A DNA stretch of 64,000 nucleotides, from the NCBI RefSeq assembly GCF_001984035.1, contig NZ_CP019449.1, positions 2,790,001-2,854,000 of the forward strand, read 5' to 3'. Below, piece by piece: positions 35,019 to 44,092 of this stretch. This DNA comes from Sphingopyxis sp. QXT-31. GTDB taxonomy: Bacteria > Pseudomonadota > Alphaproteobacteria > Sphingomonadales > Sphingomonadaceae. Every line of letters begins with the position of its first letter. Position 1 is the first letter of the stretch. The notes below the pieces were generated by a model, which was given only the letters and a program-made list of their open reading frames with translations, was not told the origin of the DNA and made no database searches. Made by a program: the position numbers and the translations under genes.

Positions 35019-37187
35019 ATGACCCGCGCCCGCGTCCTCCTCCTGACCGCCGCCCTCGGCCCGCTCGACTATCGCGTGCCCTATGGCAGCGAGGCGCCGC
35101 TCGGCAGCGTCGTCGTCGCGCCCTTGGGGCCGCGCAAGATGGGCGGCGTGGTGTGGGAGGACAGCGCCTTCGGCGCGCCCGAAGCGGTCGGCGACAATCG
35201 CCTGCGCAACCTTTACGAGGTCGTGCCGGTGCCGCCGGTCCCCGCGCCGCTCCGCCGCCTCGTCGAATGGACGAGCGATTATTATCTTGCCCCGCCCGGC
35301 GCGGTGCTGCGAATGGTGCTGCCCGGCGCCGCCTTTTCCGACGCGCGGCGCCCGATCGTCGAATATCGCGCCACCGGCGAGCTGCCCGCACGCATGACAC
35401 CCCAGCGCATCGTCGCGCTCGAAAAGATCGGCGAGCGGCAGGGCATGGTGCGCGAACTCGCGGCGCTCGCCGAGGTCAGCGACGCGGTGATCCGCGGGCT
35501 GGTCCAGACGGGCGCACTCGAGGCGGTGAGCGTGTCCGCCGACGCGCCTTATCCCGAACCCGACCCGGCCTTCGCGCCGCCCGAGCTTTCCGATGAGCAG
35601 ACCGCGGCGGCGGCGGAGCTCCGCGACGCCGTCACGGCGGCGAAATTCGAGACGCTGCTGCTCGACGGCGTCACTGGGTCGGGCAAGACCGAAGTCTATA
35701 TGGAGGCGATCGCCGCCGCGGTCGACGCGGGGCGGCAGACGCTCGTGCTGCTCCCCGAGATCGCGCTCACCGAGCCGATGCTGACGCGCTTTGCGGCGCG
35801 CTTCGGATGCGAGCCGGTGCCCTGGCATTCGGGCCTCCGCGCGACCGAGCGGCGCCGCGCCTGGCATGCTATCGCCAATGGGGAAGCAAAGATCGTCGTC
35901 GGCGCGCGCTCGGCCTTGTTCCTGCCCTATGCCAATCTCGGCCTGATCGTCGTCGACGAGGCGCATGAGACCAGCTTCAAGCAGGAAGACGGCGTCCATT
36001 ATCATGCGCGCGACGTCGCGGTGATGCGCGGACATTTCGAGGGGCTGCCGGTAGTGCTCGCAAGTGCGACCCCAGCGCTCGAAAGCCTCGCGATGGTCGA
36101 GGCGGGGCGCTATCGCCATATCAAGCTGCCCGCGCGCTTCGGCGGCGCGACCCTGCCCGATCTCGCGGCGATCGACATGCGTCACGACCCGCCCGACCGC
36201 GGCACCTGGCTCGCGCCGCCGCTGGTCGATGCACTCGCCGACCGCCTCGCCAAGGGCGAGCAGAGCCTGCTGTTCCTCAACCGCCGCGGTTTTGCGCCGC
36301 TGACGCTCTGTCGCACCTGCGGCCATCGCATCCAGTGCCCCAATTGCACCGCATGGATGGTCGAGCACCGGCTGGTCCACCGCCTCGCCTGCCACCATTG
36401 CGGGCACGTCATGCCGCCGCCGCGGCTGTGCCCCGAATGCGAGGACGAGGACAGCCTGGTCGCCTGCGGCCCCGGGGTCGAGCGCGTCGCCGACGAGGTG
36501 GCGCTGCGTTTTCCCGAGGCGCGCGTCGCGATCGTCACCTCGGACACGCTCTGGTCGCCCGCGAAAGCGGCGGAGTTCGTCGACAATGTCGAGGGCGGGC
36601 TGGTCGACATCATCATCGGGACGCAGCTCGTCACCAAGGGCTATCATTTCCCGAACCTCACGCTCGTCGGCGTGGTCGATGCCGACCTCGGCCTCGACGG
36701 CGGCGACCTCCGTGCCTCGGAGCGCACCTTCCAGCAGATCGCGCAGGTCGCGGGGCGCGCGGGGCGCGGGGTCAAGCCCGGGGAGGTGCTGATCCAGACG
36801 CGTGTTCCCGACGCTCCAGTCATGGCGGCGCTGGTCGCGAACGACCGCGACGGTTTTTACGCCGCCGAGGCCGCGGCGCGGAAGTTCGCCGGCGCCCCGC
36901 CCTATGGCCGCTTCGCCGCGCTGGTCATCTCGTCCGAAGATATCGAGGTCGCGCGCGGCGTCGCCAAGAGGCTCGGCGACAAGGCGCCCGTCGCCGAGGG
37001 CCTCGCCGTATACGGCCCTGCGCCAGCCCCGCTCGCGATGTTGCGCGGCCGCCATCGCTTCCGGCTCTTGCTCCACGCGCCGCGCAGTTTCGACCTGCAG
37101 GGCACGATCCGCGAATGGGTCGGGCGGATCGACTGGCCGAGCAAGGCCCGCCTCGCGATCGACATCGACCCCTATAGCTTCGTCTGA
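35019..37187 (+). CDS. priA: Primosomal protein N' (replication restart helicase PriA)
   Basis: A 722-residue helicase of usual length. The N-terminal DNA-binding domain is followed by Walker A GVTGSGKTEVY, the Walker B VDEAHE, and the zinc-binding cysteine clusters CRTCGHRIQCPNC and CHHCGH...CPEC. The helicase C-terminal motif GTQLVTKGYHFPNLTLVGVV and QVAGRAGRG are present. PriA restarts stalled replication forks. Start at the ATG at 35019, as the segment upstream is short, non-homologous and shared with the patatin promoter region. Confidence 0.96.
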   Translation: MTRARVLLLTAALGPLDYRVPYGSEAPLGSVVVAPLGPRKMGGVVWEDSAFGAPEAVGDNRLRNLYEVVPVPPVPAPLRRLVEWTSDYYLAPPGAVLRMVLPGAAFSDARRPIVEYRATGELPARMTPQRIVALEKIGERQGMVRELAALAEVSDAVIRGLVQTGALEAVSVSADAPYPEPDPAFAPPELSDEQTAAAAELRDAVTAAKFETLLLDGVTGSGKTEVYMEAIAAAVDAGRQTLVLLPEIALTEPMLTRFAARFGCEPVPWHSGLRATERRRAWHAIANGEAKIVVGARSALFLPYANLGLIVVDEAHETSFKQEDGVHYHARDVAVMRGHFEGLPVVLASATPALESLAMVEAGRYRHIKLPARFGGATLPDLAAIDMRHDPPDRGTWLAPPLVDALADRLAKGEQSLLFLNRRGFAPLTLCRTCGHRIQCPNCTAWMVEHRLVHRLACHHCGHVMPPPRLCPECEDEDSLVACGPGVERVADEVALRFPEARVAIVTSDTLWSPAKAAEFVDNVEGGLVDIIIGTQLVTKGYHFPNLTLVGVVDADLGLDGGDLRASERTFQQIAQVAGRAGRGVKPGEVLIQTRVPDAPVMAALVANDRDGFYAAEAAARKFAGAPPYGRFAALVISSEDIEVARGVAKRLGDKAPVAEGLAVYGPAPAPLAMLRGRHRFRLLLHAPRSFDLQGTIREWVGRIDWPSKARLAIDIDPYSFV

Positions 37188-37229
37188 TCGCGCGAGCCCA
37201 GTCGGCCGCCTTCGACCGCCAAATGACGC

Positions 37230-37988
37230 TCAATAGTCGGGTTCGGCGCCGCCCAGAACCTGCGCCGCCTGCTGCTGCAGCCACGCCATCGCGGCGGCCC
37301 AAGGCTGGTGCCCGTGGCTGATCCGCGCGACGCCGAGTTCGGCGAGTTCCTGGTGCGTCGGGCCGCCCTTGCCGCGCAGGATGTTCACCGGCAGCGGCGA
37401 GCCCTCGCAGATCGCGCCGATGCATTTGGGGTCGAGCAGAAAAGGCACGAACAGCGACCCCGCCCCCGCATCGGCATAGGCACGCGCGCGTTCGAGCGTG
37501 TCCGCGACGAGCGCGTCGCCGTCCTTCGCGATATCAGCGCCGCGGAAGGTGTCGCAGCGCGCGTTGACGAAGATGCCGGTGTCGGCGGCGGTCCGGTAAC
37601 GCGCGACCGCCTCTGCGACCGGCAGCAGCGCGCTCTCACCCGGCAGCCGGTCCTCCATGTTGATCCCCGCCGCGCCGGCTTCGCGGGCCCGGCCGATCGA
37701 CACCGCGACTGCGGCCGGATCGGCGCCATAGCCCGATTCCATGTCGATCGTGACCGGCAGGTCGGTGACCGCCAGGATGCGCGCCAGATTTTCGAACACA
37801 TCCTCGAGCGGGAAATCCTCGCCGTCATTCCGCCCCTGCGCCCCCGCGACGCCATAGCTGCCGGTCGCGATCGCCCTGGCGCCTGCCGCGGCGACCGCCT
37901 TGGCGCTCCCGGCATCCCAGATGTTGACGAGAATCAGCGGGTCGCCGGGGACGTGCAGCGCGCGAAAGGCGGCGATCTTGTCGGTCAT
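37230..37988 (-). CDS. Isocitrate lyase/PEP mutase family protein
   Basis: A 252-residue TIM-barrel protein. It has VNIWDAGSAKAVAAAGARAI, DLPVTIDMESGYG and GAAGINMEDRL, a set of motifs of the ICL/PEP mutase superfamily, with Asp and Glu residues that bind Mg2+. It lacks the KKCGH motif of true isocitrate lyase, and the substrate is not known; carboxyvinyl-carboxyphosphonate-mutase-like annotations are common for this group. Start at the ATG at 37988 with the strong ribosome site AGGAGGAGA. Confidence 0.9.
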   Translation of the reverse strand: MTDKIAAFRALHVPGDPLILVNIWDAGSAKAVAAAGARAIATGSYGVAGAQGRNDGEDFPLEDVFENLARILAVTDLPVTIDMESGYGADPAAVAVSIGRAREAGAAGINMEDRLPGESALLPVAEAVARYRTAADTGIFVNARCDTFRGADIAKDGDALVADTLERARAYADAGAGSLFVPFLLDPKCIGAICEGSPLPVNILRGKGGPTHQELAELGVARISHGHQPWAAAMAWLQQQAAQVLGGAEPDY

Positions 37989-38109
37989 GGTCTTGTCTCC
38001 TCCTGGGGTACCCCGGCTGGGGCGGTCGATGAATCGGCCGTTGTCAGCCAGTTGATGCATTTGTTTCGGTTGATATAGTCGCCCAGCGAAAATTTACCGG
38101 GGAAAACAA

Positions 38110-39708
38110 ATGATCGCATATCTGAGAACCGCGTTGCGCGGCGGCCTTGTCGCTGCGCTCCTTGCCTCGAGCAGCGCCGCCCACGCCGAATGGTGGGAAG
38201 CCGAGACAAATCATTTCATCATCATCGCCGAAAGCGACAAGGCCGATGCCGAGCGCTTTGCGTCGCGGCTCGAACGCTTCGACAATGCGCTGCGCTTCCT
38301 GCAGCGGCTTCCCATTCCCGGCCCCGACGTCGGCCCGACGAACAAGGTGCGCGTCTACCGGTTCGGTGACCCTTTCGAGATCGGCGAGCTGGCGACCAAC
38401 GGCGGCGGCCGGGCGGGGATCAACGGCTTTTATGTCGGGCGTGCCGGCGCCTCGGTCGCCTTCGCGCCGACCGAGGCCGACGACAGCATGCGGTTCGACC
38501 GCAACCTCGACCGGCGGCAGCTGATCCAGCGCACCGCACTGACGCCCGAAGGCACATTGTTTCACGAATATGTGCATCATTTCATGCTGCAGCGTTTCAA
38601 CACCACCTATCCGCACTGGTATGTCGAGGGGTTCGCCGAACTTTATGGAACGATCCAGTTGCTCGACGGCGGCGCCTTCAAGGTCGGCGACGTGCCGCAG
38701 CATCGCGGCCCCGACTTGGCGCGGTTCGGCGACGTCAAGCTGACCAAATTGTTCGATCACAGCAAGAAGCTGAGCGTTCAGGAAAGATATCAGTCCTATT
38801 CCTTCGGCTGGCTGCTCGCGCACTATCTGAATTTCAGGAAGGAACGGCAGGGCCAGCTTCGCGACTATCTGAAGGCGCTCAACACCGGCGAAGACAGTTT
38901 GGCTGCGGCGACGCGCGTTTTCGGCGATCTCGACATATTGCAGAAGGAGCTGCAGAAATACAGAAACGGCCCCTTCCCCGGCTATGAGGTGATCCCGGCC
39001 GATTATGTCGAGCCGGTCGTCAAAATGCGCCGCCTGACGCCCGGCGAGGAGGCGGTGATCGAGGGGCAAATCCGCAGCGAACGCGGGGTCGATCGAAGCG
39101 GCGCGCGCCGCGTGGTCCACAGCATCGGCGGCAAGGAAACCGTCTATCCCGACAATCTCGCCGTGCAATTGGCCGTCGCCGAAGCCTATTCCGACGCGCG
39201 CGAATTCGACAAGGGCGAAGCGGTGCTCAAGCGCGCGCTGGCGATCGATCCGGATTCGCAGAAGGCGCATGTCCTGATGGGATCGCTGATTTCCGCGCGC
39301 GCCCAGGCGCAAAAGGAGCCCGCGCTCTATGCCAAGGCGCGCACCTGGTTCGCGGATGCCGTCCGGCTCGACCCGAAGGATCCGCGCGCGGCGATGGGTC
39401 TCTACATGAGCTATTACGAGGCGCGCGAACCGATCCCCGAATCGGCGCTGCTGACGCTGGAGGCGGTTTTCGATCATTCCTCGCACGACCCGAATTACCG
39501 GTTGATCCTGGCGCGGCAATTGCTCGACGAAAACCGCGGCAAGGCCGCGCGCTCGGTGCTCGCTCCGCTAGCATTCTCCGCGCACAAGCAGGAGGAGGCG
39601 AACAAGATCGCTACCATCGTCGAAGAGATCGACGCCGGAAAGATCCAGGAAGCGCGCACAACGATGGCGGCGATCTTCGCCGAAGCCAAAAAGGAGGCGG
39701 GCGACTGA
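38110..39708 (+). CDS. Exported TPR protein with HEYVHH metallopeptidase motif
   Basis: A 532-residue protein with signal peptide (MIAYLRTALRGGLVAALLAS, then AAHA). The N-terminal third includes FHEYVHHFMLQRF with H152, E153 and H156 and, downstream, YVEGFAELYG, the pattern of a gluzincin zinc site (HExxH...E), similar to DUF1570-type peptidases. The C-terminal half has tetratricopeptide-like helices (EAYSDAREFDKGEAVLKRAL, IDPDSQKAHVLMGSLIS). Predicted periplasmic. Possible peptidase with a protein-binding tail; no substrate known. Single gene by context. Confidence 0.8.
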   Translation: MIAYLRTALRGGLVAALLASSSAAHAEWWEAETNHFIIIAESDKADAERFASRLERFDNALRFLQRLPIPGPDVGPTNKVRVYRFGDPFEIGELATNGGGRAGINGFYVGRAGASVAFAPTEADDSMRFDRNLDRRQLIQRTALTPEGTLFHEYVHHFMLQRFNTTYPHWYVEGFAELYGTIQLLDGGAFKVGDVPQHRGPDLARFGDVKLTKLFDHSKKLSVQERYQSYSFGWLLAHYLNFRKERQGQLRDYLKALNTGEDSLAAATRVFGDLDILQKELQKYRNGPFPGYEVIPADYVEPVVKMRRLTPGEEAVIEGQIRSERGVDRSGARRVVHSIGGKETVYPDNLAVQLAVAEAYSDAREFDKGEAVLKRALAIDPDSQKAHVLMGSLISARAQAQKEPALYAKARTWFADAVRLDPKDPRAAMGLYMSYYEAREPIPESALLTLEAVFDHSSHDPNYRLILARQLLDENRGKAARSVLAPLAFSAHKQEEANKIATIVEEIDAGKIQEARTTMAAIFAEAKKEAGD

Positions 39709-39720
39709 CCGCCTAACCGC

Positions 39721-39744
39721 GCCGGGCTCCGTCGGGAGTCCGGC
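39721..39744. terminator. Hairpin between convergent genes
   Basis: GCCGGgCTCC-gtc-GGGAGtCCGGC forms a stem with one mismatch in the 47-bp gap between the TPR peptidase gene and ada. No long T-run is seen. Confidence 0.5.
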
Positions 39745-39755
39745 GACGGCTGCGG

Positions 39756-40790
39756 TCAGCATCCCTCGCGCTTCAGCAATTCTTCCTTGATCGGCAGGCC
39801 ATAGGCATAGCCGCCCAATGACCCGTCGCTGCGCACCACACGGTGGCACGGAATCAGCACCGCCACGTTATTGGCGCCATTGGCGCTGCCCGCGGCGCGC
39901 ACCGCCGTGGGCTTGCCGACCGCCGCGGCGATGTCGGTGTAGCTGCGCGTCTCGCCCGCGGGAATTTTCCTGAGTTCGCGCCACACCGCTTCCTGGAAGG
40001 CGGTGCCCTTCACGTCGATCGGGATATGGTCGAAGCCATGAACCGGTGCCTCGACTGCGGCGACGACTTCTTTCAGCAGCGCTTCGAAATCCTCGCCGCC
40101 CTCGACCAGCTCGGCCGCGGGAAAGCGCTCCTCGAGCGCCTCGCGCCCCTCGGCGAAGCTCAGGCGGCACACGCCCTTGGCGGTCGCCGCTACGAGCATG
40201 TCGCCGAGGCTGGTCGGCACCACCGCCCAGTGGATCGTCGCACCCTTGCCGCCGCTCACCCATGCCGAAGCCGTCATGCCCATGCGTCCCTCCATATTCT
40301 CATAAAAGCGCGACGGCCCCGAAAAGCCCGCATCGTAAATGGCGTCGGTCACCCGGCGGCCGCCGCTCAGCGCAGCCCGTGCGCGCTCCTCGCGCAAGGC
40401 GCGGGCATAAGCGGCGGGCGACAGCCCGGTGTGGCGGGTGAAGACGCGCTGGAAATGCGTCGGCGAATAGCCCGTGCGCGCGGCGAGATCGGCGAGCGCG
40501 AGCGGCTCTTCGCTCGCCTTGATCGCGGCGATCGCCTTGATCACCGCGCTTTCGTCGCGCGCGACATCGTCGGGCAGGCAGCGCTTGCACGGGCGCAGCC
40601 CCGTCGCGCGCGCCGCGGCGCCGTCGGGAAAGAAGCGGACGTTCGACCGCAACGGATGGCGCGCGGCGCAGCTTGGGCGGCAATAGATGCCGGTGGTGAG
40701 TACTCCGGTGACGAAGCGGCCGTCCTGCGCCTTGTCGCGCGCCTGCACCGCTTCCCAGCGCTCGTCGTCGGTCATGGTCTCGAACGCCAT
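39756..40790 (-). CDS. ada: Ada: DNA methyl-phosphotriester/O6-methylguanine repair regulator
   Basis: A 344-residue bifunctional repair protein. The N-terminal zinc domain holds Cys37 and Cys41 (GIYCRPSC) and LRPCKRC, where the first cysteine accepts methyl from phosphotriesters. A middle AraC-type helix-turn-helix follows (LADLAARTGYSPTHFQRVFT). The C-terminal methyltransferase has the active cysteine in LIPCHRV. Methylated Ada switches on alkylation-repair genes, including itself. AGAGGA precedes the ATG. It starts two bases after the DUF1203 gene, so they form an operon. Confidence 0.96.
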   Translation of the reverse strand: MAFETMTDDERWEAVQARDKAQDGRFVTGVLTTGIYCRPSCAARHPLRSNVRFFPDGAAARATGLRPCKRCLPDDVARDESAVIKAIAAIKASEEPLALADLAARTGYSPTHFQRVFTRHTGLSPAAYARALREERARAALSGGRRVTDAIYDAGFSGPSRFYENMEGRMGMTASAWVSGGKGATIHWAVVPTSLGDMLVAATAKGVCRLSFAEGREALEERFPAAELVEGGEDFEALLKEVVAAVEAPVHGFDHIPIDVKGTAFQEAVWRELRKIPAGETRSYTDIAAAVGKPTAVRAAGSANGANNVAVLIPCHRVVRSDGSLGGYAYGLPIKEELLKREGC

Positions 40791-40792
40791 GG

Positions 40793-41257
40793 TCAATTCC
40801 TCTCGATCCGCGCGGCGAAGCAGCCGTTCGTCGCATATTGCGCATGGATATAGGCAACCGCCGGGTCGGCGAACAGGTCGCGGATCGCGCCGTCGCCGTC
40901 CTCGCCCGGCACGAGACGCGCTGCCGCGAGCATGCCCGCGCCGTCGAAGCCGCGAAACGCCATCATCCGTCCGGCAAAGGCCGGCGGCAGGCTGTCGTCG
41001 CAGGTCAGCGGGTGGACCCCTTCGCGCACATAGATCGCGTAAGCGCTGCGAAACGGGGTATCGACGTCGTGGCTGACATGGTGGAGCAGGATGAGTTCCT
41101 CGCCCTGCCGCGCATCTTCCAGACTGATGCGGCACGGGAAGCCGCGGTCGGCGGTGGCGGTGACGCGGCGCGCGCCATGCGCCGCGAGGCCGGCTTCGTC
41201 CATCGCGAAATAGGGGGCGAAGGGGTCGGGATCGAGCCCGGTGATCCGGTAGGTCAT
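40793..41257 (-). CDS. DUF1203 domain-containing protein
   Basis: A 154-residue protein with the DUF1203 core: RRVTATADRGFPCRISLEDA, ELILLHHVSHDVDTPFRSAY and YIHAQYATNGCFAARIER. The conserved cysteine near residue 42 follows the family. Function is unknown. It overlaps closely with ada (2-base gap), which hints at a role in alkylation damage, but this is only context. AAAGGACCC precedes the ATG. Confidence 0.88.
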   Translation of the reverse strand: MTYRITGLDPDPFAPYFAMDEAGLAAHGARRVTATADRGFPCRISLEDARQGEELILLHHVSHDVDTPFRSAYAIYVREGVHPLTCDDSLPPAFAGRMMAFRGFDGAGMLAAARLVPGEDGDGAIRDLFADPAVAYIHAQYATNGCFAARIERN

Positions 41258-41382
41258 AAGGGTCCTTTCATTGCGTTGGAGCCCTTATGGCCGCGTGGGG
41301 CGAAGCCTGCGTCCCGATGCTTGCGTTCAAAGTTTGGGGAGTGGCGGATGGGTGATTTGGGGTGGGAAGCTGCCGTAAAGCC

Positions 41383-41542
41383 CTCTCCCCTTGAGGGGAG
41401 AGGATAGCGCAGCTTGCTCCGTCAGGAGCTAGCGAAGCTTGGAGAGGGGTGCTTGGACGCCTCTGGCGGTCGGAAACCCCTCTCAACTCCGGCTAGGCAG
41501 CAGGCTGCCAAGCCTGCGTATCTCTCCCCTCAAGGGGAGAGA
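41383..41542. repeat. Palindromic intergenic repeat, copy 3 of a 4-copy family
   Basis: The left end CTCTCCCCTTGAGGGGAGAG and right end TCTCTCCCCTCAAGGGGAGA are each self-complementary and inverted to each other. Inside are GATAGCGCAGCTTGCTCC, CGAAGCTTGGAGAGGGGT and AACCCCTCTCAACTCCGGCT. It fills most of the 417-bp gap between the DUF1203 and DUF2306 genes. In the remainder I see only an AT-rich palindromic stretch (TGTATTATAACATTG at about 41606-41620). Confidence 0.77.
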
Positions 41543-41674
41543 GCATAACCCTGCGAACGGCAACTAACGCCCGAAAGCCGCCTTTCACGCCCCACAACCG
41601 TATCACTGTATTATAACATTGACACACCAATATCGATCCGCCACCCTCCCCACCTAACCAGGGGAGTCGGCAGC

Positions 41675-42496
41675 ATGGCGACCATCGACGCATCTTTCGC
41701 GACCACCAGACCCGCGCGCGGTGCCGACTGGCTCGGACGCGCGGCGACCTTCTGCTACCTCGCCATCGCGGCGGGGCAATTGCTGTTCACCGCCTTCATC
41801 CTGCTCTTCTATTATCCCTCGTCGCTGTCGGGCGATTTTGCGGCGTGGAACGCCAAGCCGCTGATCAAGGGCTTCGTTCCCGGCGACACCGCAGGCAATC
41901 TCTTCTTCGCCGTGCATGTGCTGATGGCGGCGGTGATCACGCTGGGCGGCCTCGTCCAGCTGATCCCAGCGATCCGCGGCCGCTGGCCGGCGGTGCACCG
42001 CTGGAACGGGCGACTCTATCTTATAAGCGCGCTGGCGCTCGCGCTTGGCGGGCTGTGGCTCACCTGGGGACGGGGCACCTGGCTCAACCTGACCGGCGCG
42101 GTCGGCATCACGCTCGATGCGCTGCTGATCCTGACCTTCGCCGCCCTCGCGTGGCGCGCCGCCCGCGCGCGCCGCTTCGCCGAGCATCGCCGCTGGGCGA
42201 TCCGGCTGTTCGTTGTCGCGAGCGCGGTATGGTTCATGCGCGTCGGTTATATGGTGTGGGGGCTCGCGACCGGCGGCGCGGGGATCGGCAAGGCGATGGA
42301 CGGCCCCTTCGACCTGTTCCTTGCCTTCGCCAATTCGCTGCTGCCGCTCGCGGTCGCCGAGCTCTATCTGCGCGCCGGGGCGCATGGCACGCCGCTCGCC
42401 AGAAGGAGCACCGCGGCGCTGCTCGGCCTGTCGGGCCTCATCATCCTCGCGGGCAGCGCGGGGGCGTGGATGATGATGTGGAGCCCCTATATTTAG
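41675..42496 (+). CDS. DUF2306 family membrane protein
   Basis: A 273-residue integral membrane protein with seven or so helices, for example ATFCYLAIAAGQLLFTAFIL, LFFAVHVLMAAVITLGGLVQ and ALLILTFAALAWRA. The histidine-bearing pieces AVHVLMAA, PAVHRWNGRLYL and AEHRRWAIRLF are typical of DUF2306/YfiP-like predicted membrane proteins and could bind haem. Function unknown. The gene upstream region includes AT-rich DNA, the only promoter-like sequence in this gap. Confidence 0.87.
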   Translation: MATIDASFATTRPARGADWLGRAATFCYLAIAAGQLLFTAFILLFYYPSSLSGDFAAWNAKPLIKGFVPGDTAGNLFFAVHVLMAAVITLGGLVQLIPAIRGRWPAVHRWNGRLYLISALALALGGLWLTWGRGTWLNLTGAVGITLDALLILTFAALAWRAARARRFAEHRRWAIRLFVVASAVWFMRVGYMVWGLATGGAGIGKAMDGPFDLFLAFANSLLPLAVAELYLRAGAHGTPLARRSTAALLGLSGLIILAGSAGAWMMMWSPYI

Positions 42497-42544
42497 GGCA
42501 GACTCCCGCTTGTCTTCGCGTCGCCAGCGGCTAGGTTCGCCGCC

Positions 42545-44092
42545 ATGACCCGCCTCCTCGCGCTGCTGCTCGCCTTCTTCGCCCTCACCATGCCCGCGCG
42601 CGCCGACGATATCAGCGCCGCGTCGCGCAGCGTCGTGCGCGTCGTCACCGTCGCGATGGTCGACGGCGAGGTCGTCGGCTTCGGCCATGGCAGCGGCATC
42701 GCCATCTCGCCGACGCGCATCGTCACCAACGCGCATGTCGTCGAATCGGCGGCGCGCTATCCCGACAATGTCGCGCTGGGCGTCGTGCCGTCGGAGGGGC
42801 AGAAGAGTTATGCCGCCAAGCTGATCGCGATCGACACCAAGCGCGACTTGGCGCTGCTCGAGATCACCGAGGGGCGCGTGCCCGCCGCCGCGATCTATTC
42901 GGGGCCGTTCGAATCGGGCGCCGACGTCGTCGCGCTGGGCTATCCGGGCAATGTCGATGCCGCGACCGCGCGCGGCGCCGCCGACTATATCACCCCGCGG
43001 ACCCCGGTGCGCAGCGAGGGGAACCTCTCGAACACGCAGGGCGTCGACGGCGTCGCGATGCTGGTCCACACCGCGCAGATCGCGCGCGGCAATTCGGGCG
43101 GGCCGCTGGTCGACCAGTGCGGGCGCATCGTCGGCATCAACAATGCGATGACGCGCGCCGACGACGGCGATTCGCCCTTTTCCTTCGCGATCGCCAATCG
43201 CGAGCTGACGCGCTTCCTGACCGATGCGGGGCAGAGCTTCGGCAGCATCGGCACGCCGTGCCTGACGCTGGCCGAGGCCGACGCGCGCGACCGCGCCGCG
43301 CTCGACGCCGACGCGCGCGCCAAGGCCGCGGCGAACGCCGACAAGGACGCCGCCGCCGCGCTCGACCGCGAACTGCGCGAAACGCGCGCCGACGAGGCGG
43401 CGCAGGCCGCGCGCGAGAATCGCATGGCGCTGGCGGGGGTGCTCTTCGTGATCGGTGCGCTCGCCGCGGGGGCGGGGCTGATGTTCTATAATCAGAAGAA
43501 TCTGAAGAACGCCAAGATCGCGGGCGGCGCGGGCGCGGCGCTGATGCTGGTCGCCGCGATCCTGTTCGTCACCCGGCCCAGTGGCCATGGCGATCTGCCC
43601 GCCGAGACCAAGGCCGGAACCGGCGGCGCCGACCTGCCCCCCGCGCTGGCCGAGGGCAATCTGCTCTGCACGATCCGCCCCGAGCGCAGCCGCATCACCG
43701 TGTCCGAAACCCCCGATGTGCCGGTCGCGATCGGCAAGGACGGCTGCATCAACGGCCGCACCCAATATGCGCAAGGGTCCGACGGCCGCTGGCAGCGCAT
43801 CCTGGTCCCCAATGAGGAAGCGACGGTGACGATCGCGTCGATCGACGGCGCGGGGACCGACTACCGCGTCGACCGCTATCTGCTTGACGCCGAGACGATG
43901 GCGAAGGCGCGCGAGGTGCGCGCCGGCGTCGAGGTCAAGGGCTGCAGCGTCGCGCCCGACCAACTCGCCGCCCTTGCGACACAGCAGGACGCGATCCGCG
44001 CGGTGCTGCCGCCCAGCCCCAACGAGCGGCTGGTCTATTCTTGCCAGAAGCTGGCGAAGGGCGCCGCGGTCACCCCTGCGGCGGCGCCTTGA
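42545..44092 (+). CDS. Trypsin-like serine protease (S1) with mid-protein membrane helices
   Basis: A 515-residue protein with signal MTRLLALLLAFFALTMPARA. The protease domain has catalytic His64 (TNAHVVE), Asp101 (KRDLALLE) and Ser184 (GNSGGPLV). A coiled-coil alanine/aspartate-rich stretch (about 250-290) and two hydrophobic segments (ALAGVLFVIGALAAGAGLMF, AGGAGAALMLVAAILFV) follow, then a 150-residue soluble C-terminal part. The layout suggests two domains joined by a membrane hairpin. Perhaps an envelope quality-control protease; not assigned to DegP. The end overlaps the convergent hydrolase gene by 23 bases. Confidence 0.85.
   Translation: MTRLLALLLAFFALTMPARADDISAASRSVVRVVTVAMVDGEVVGFGHGSGIAISPTRIVTNAHVVESAARYPDNVALGVVPSEGQKSYAAKLIAIDTKRDLALLEITEGRVPAAAIYSGPFESGADVVALGYPGNVDAATARGAADYITPRTPVRSEGNLSNTQGVDGVAMLVHTAQIARGNSGGPLVDQCGRIVGINNAMTRADDGDSPFSFAIANRELTRFLTDAGQSFGSIGTPCLTLAEADARDRAALDADARAKAAANADKDAAAALDRELRETRADEAAQAARENRMALAGVLFVIGALAAGAGLMFYNQKNLKNAKIAGGAGAALMLVAAILFVTRPSGHGDLPAETKAGTGGADLPPALAEGNLLCTIRPERSRITVSETPDVPVAIGKDGCINGRTQYAQGSDGRWQRILVPNEEATVTIASIDGAGTDYRVDRYLLDAETMAKAREVRAGVEVKGCSVAPDQLAALATQQDAIRAVLPPSPNERLVYSCQKLAKGAAVTPAAAP

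Noticed and set aside
41600..41660. A strong promoter (TTGACA-like) or regulator operator in the AT-rich stretch before the DUF2306 gene.
   Set aside because: TTGACA is present, but no -10 lies at the right distance, and the TGTATTATAACA palindrome is imperfect. There is not enough to call a site.
43117..43491. Short in-phase frames inside the S1 protease gene as separate genes.
   Set aside because: They are alternative-frame shadows of the protease coding sequence with Arg-rich translations and no ribosome sites.
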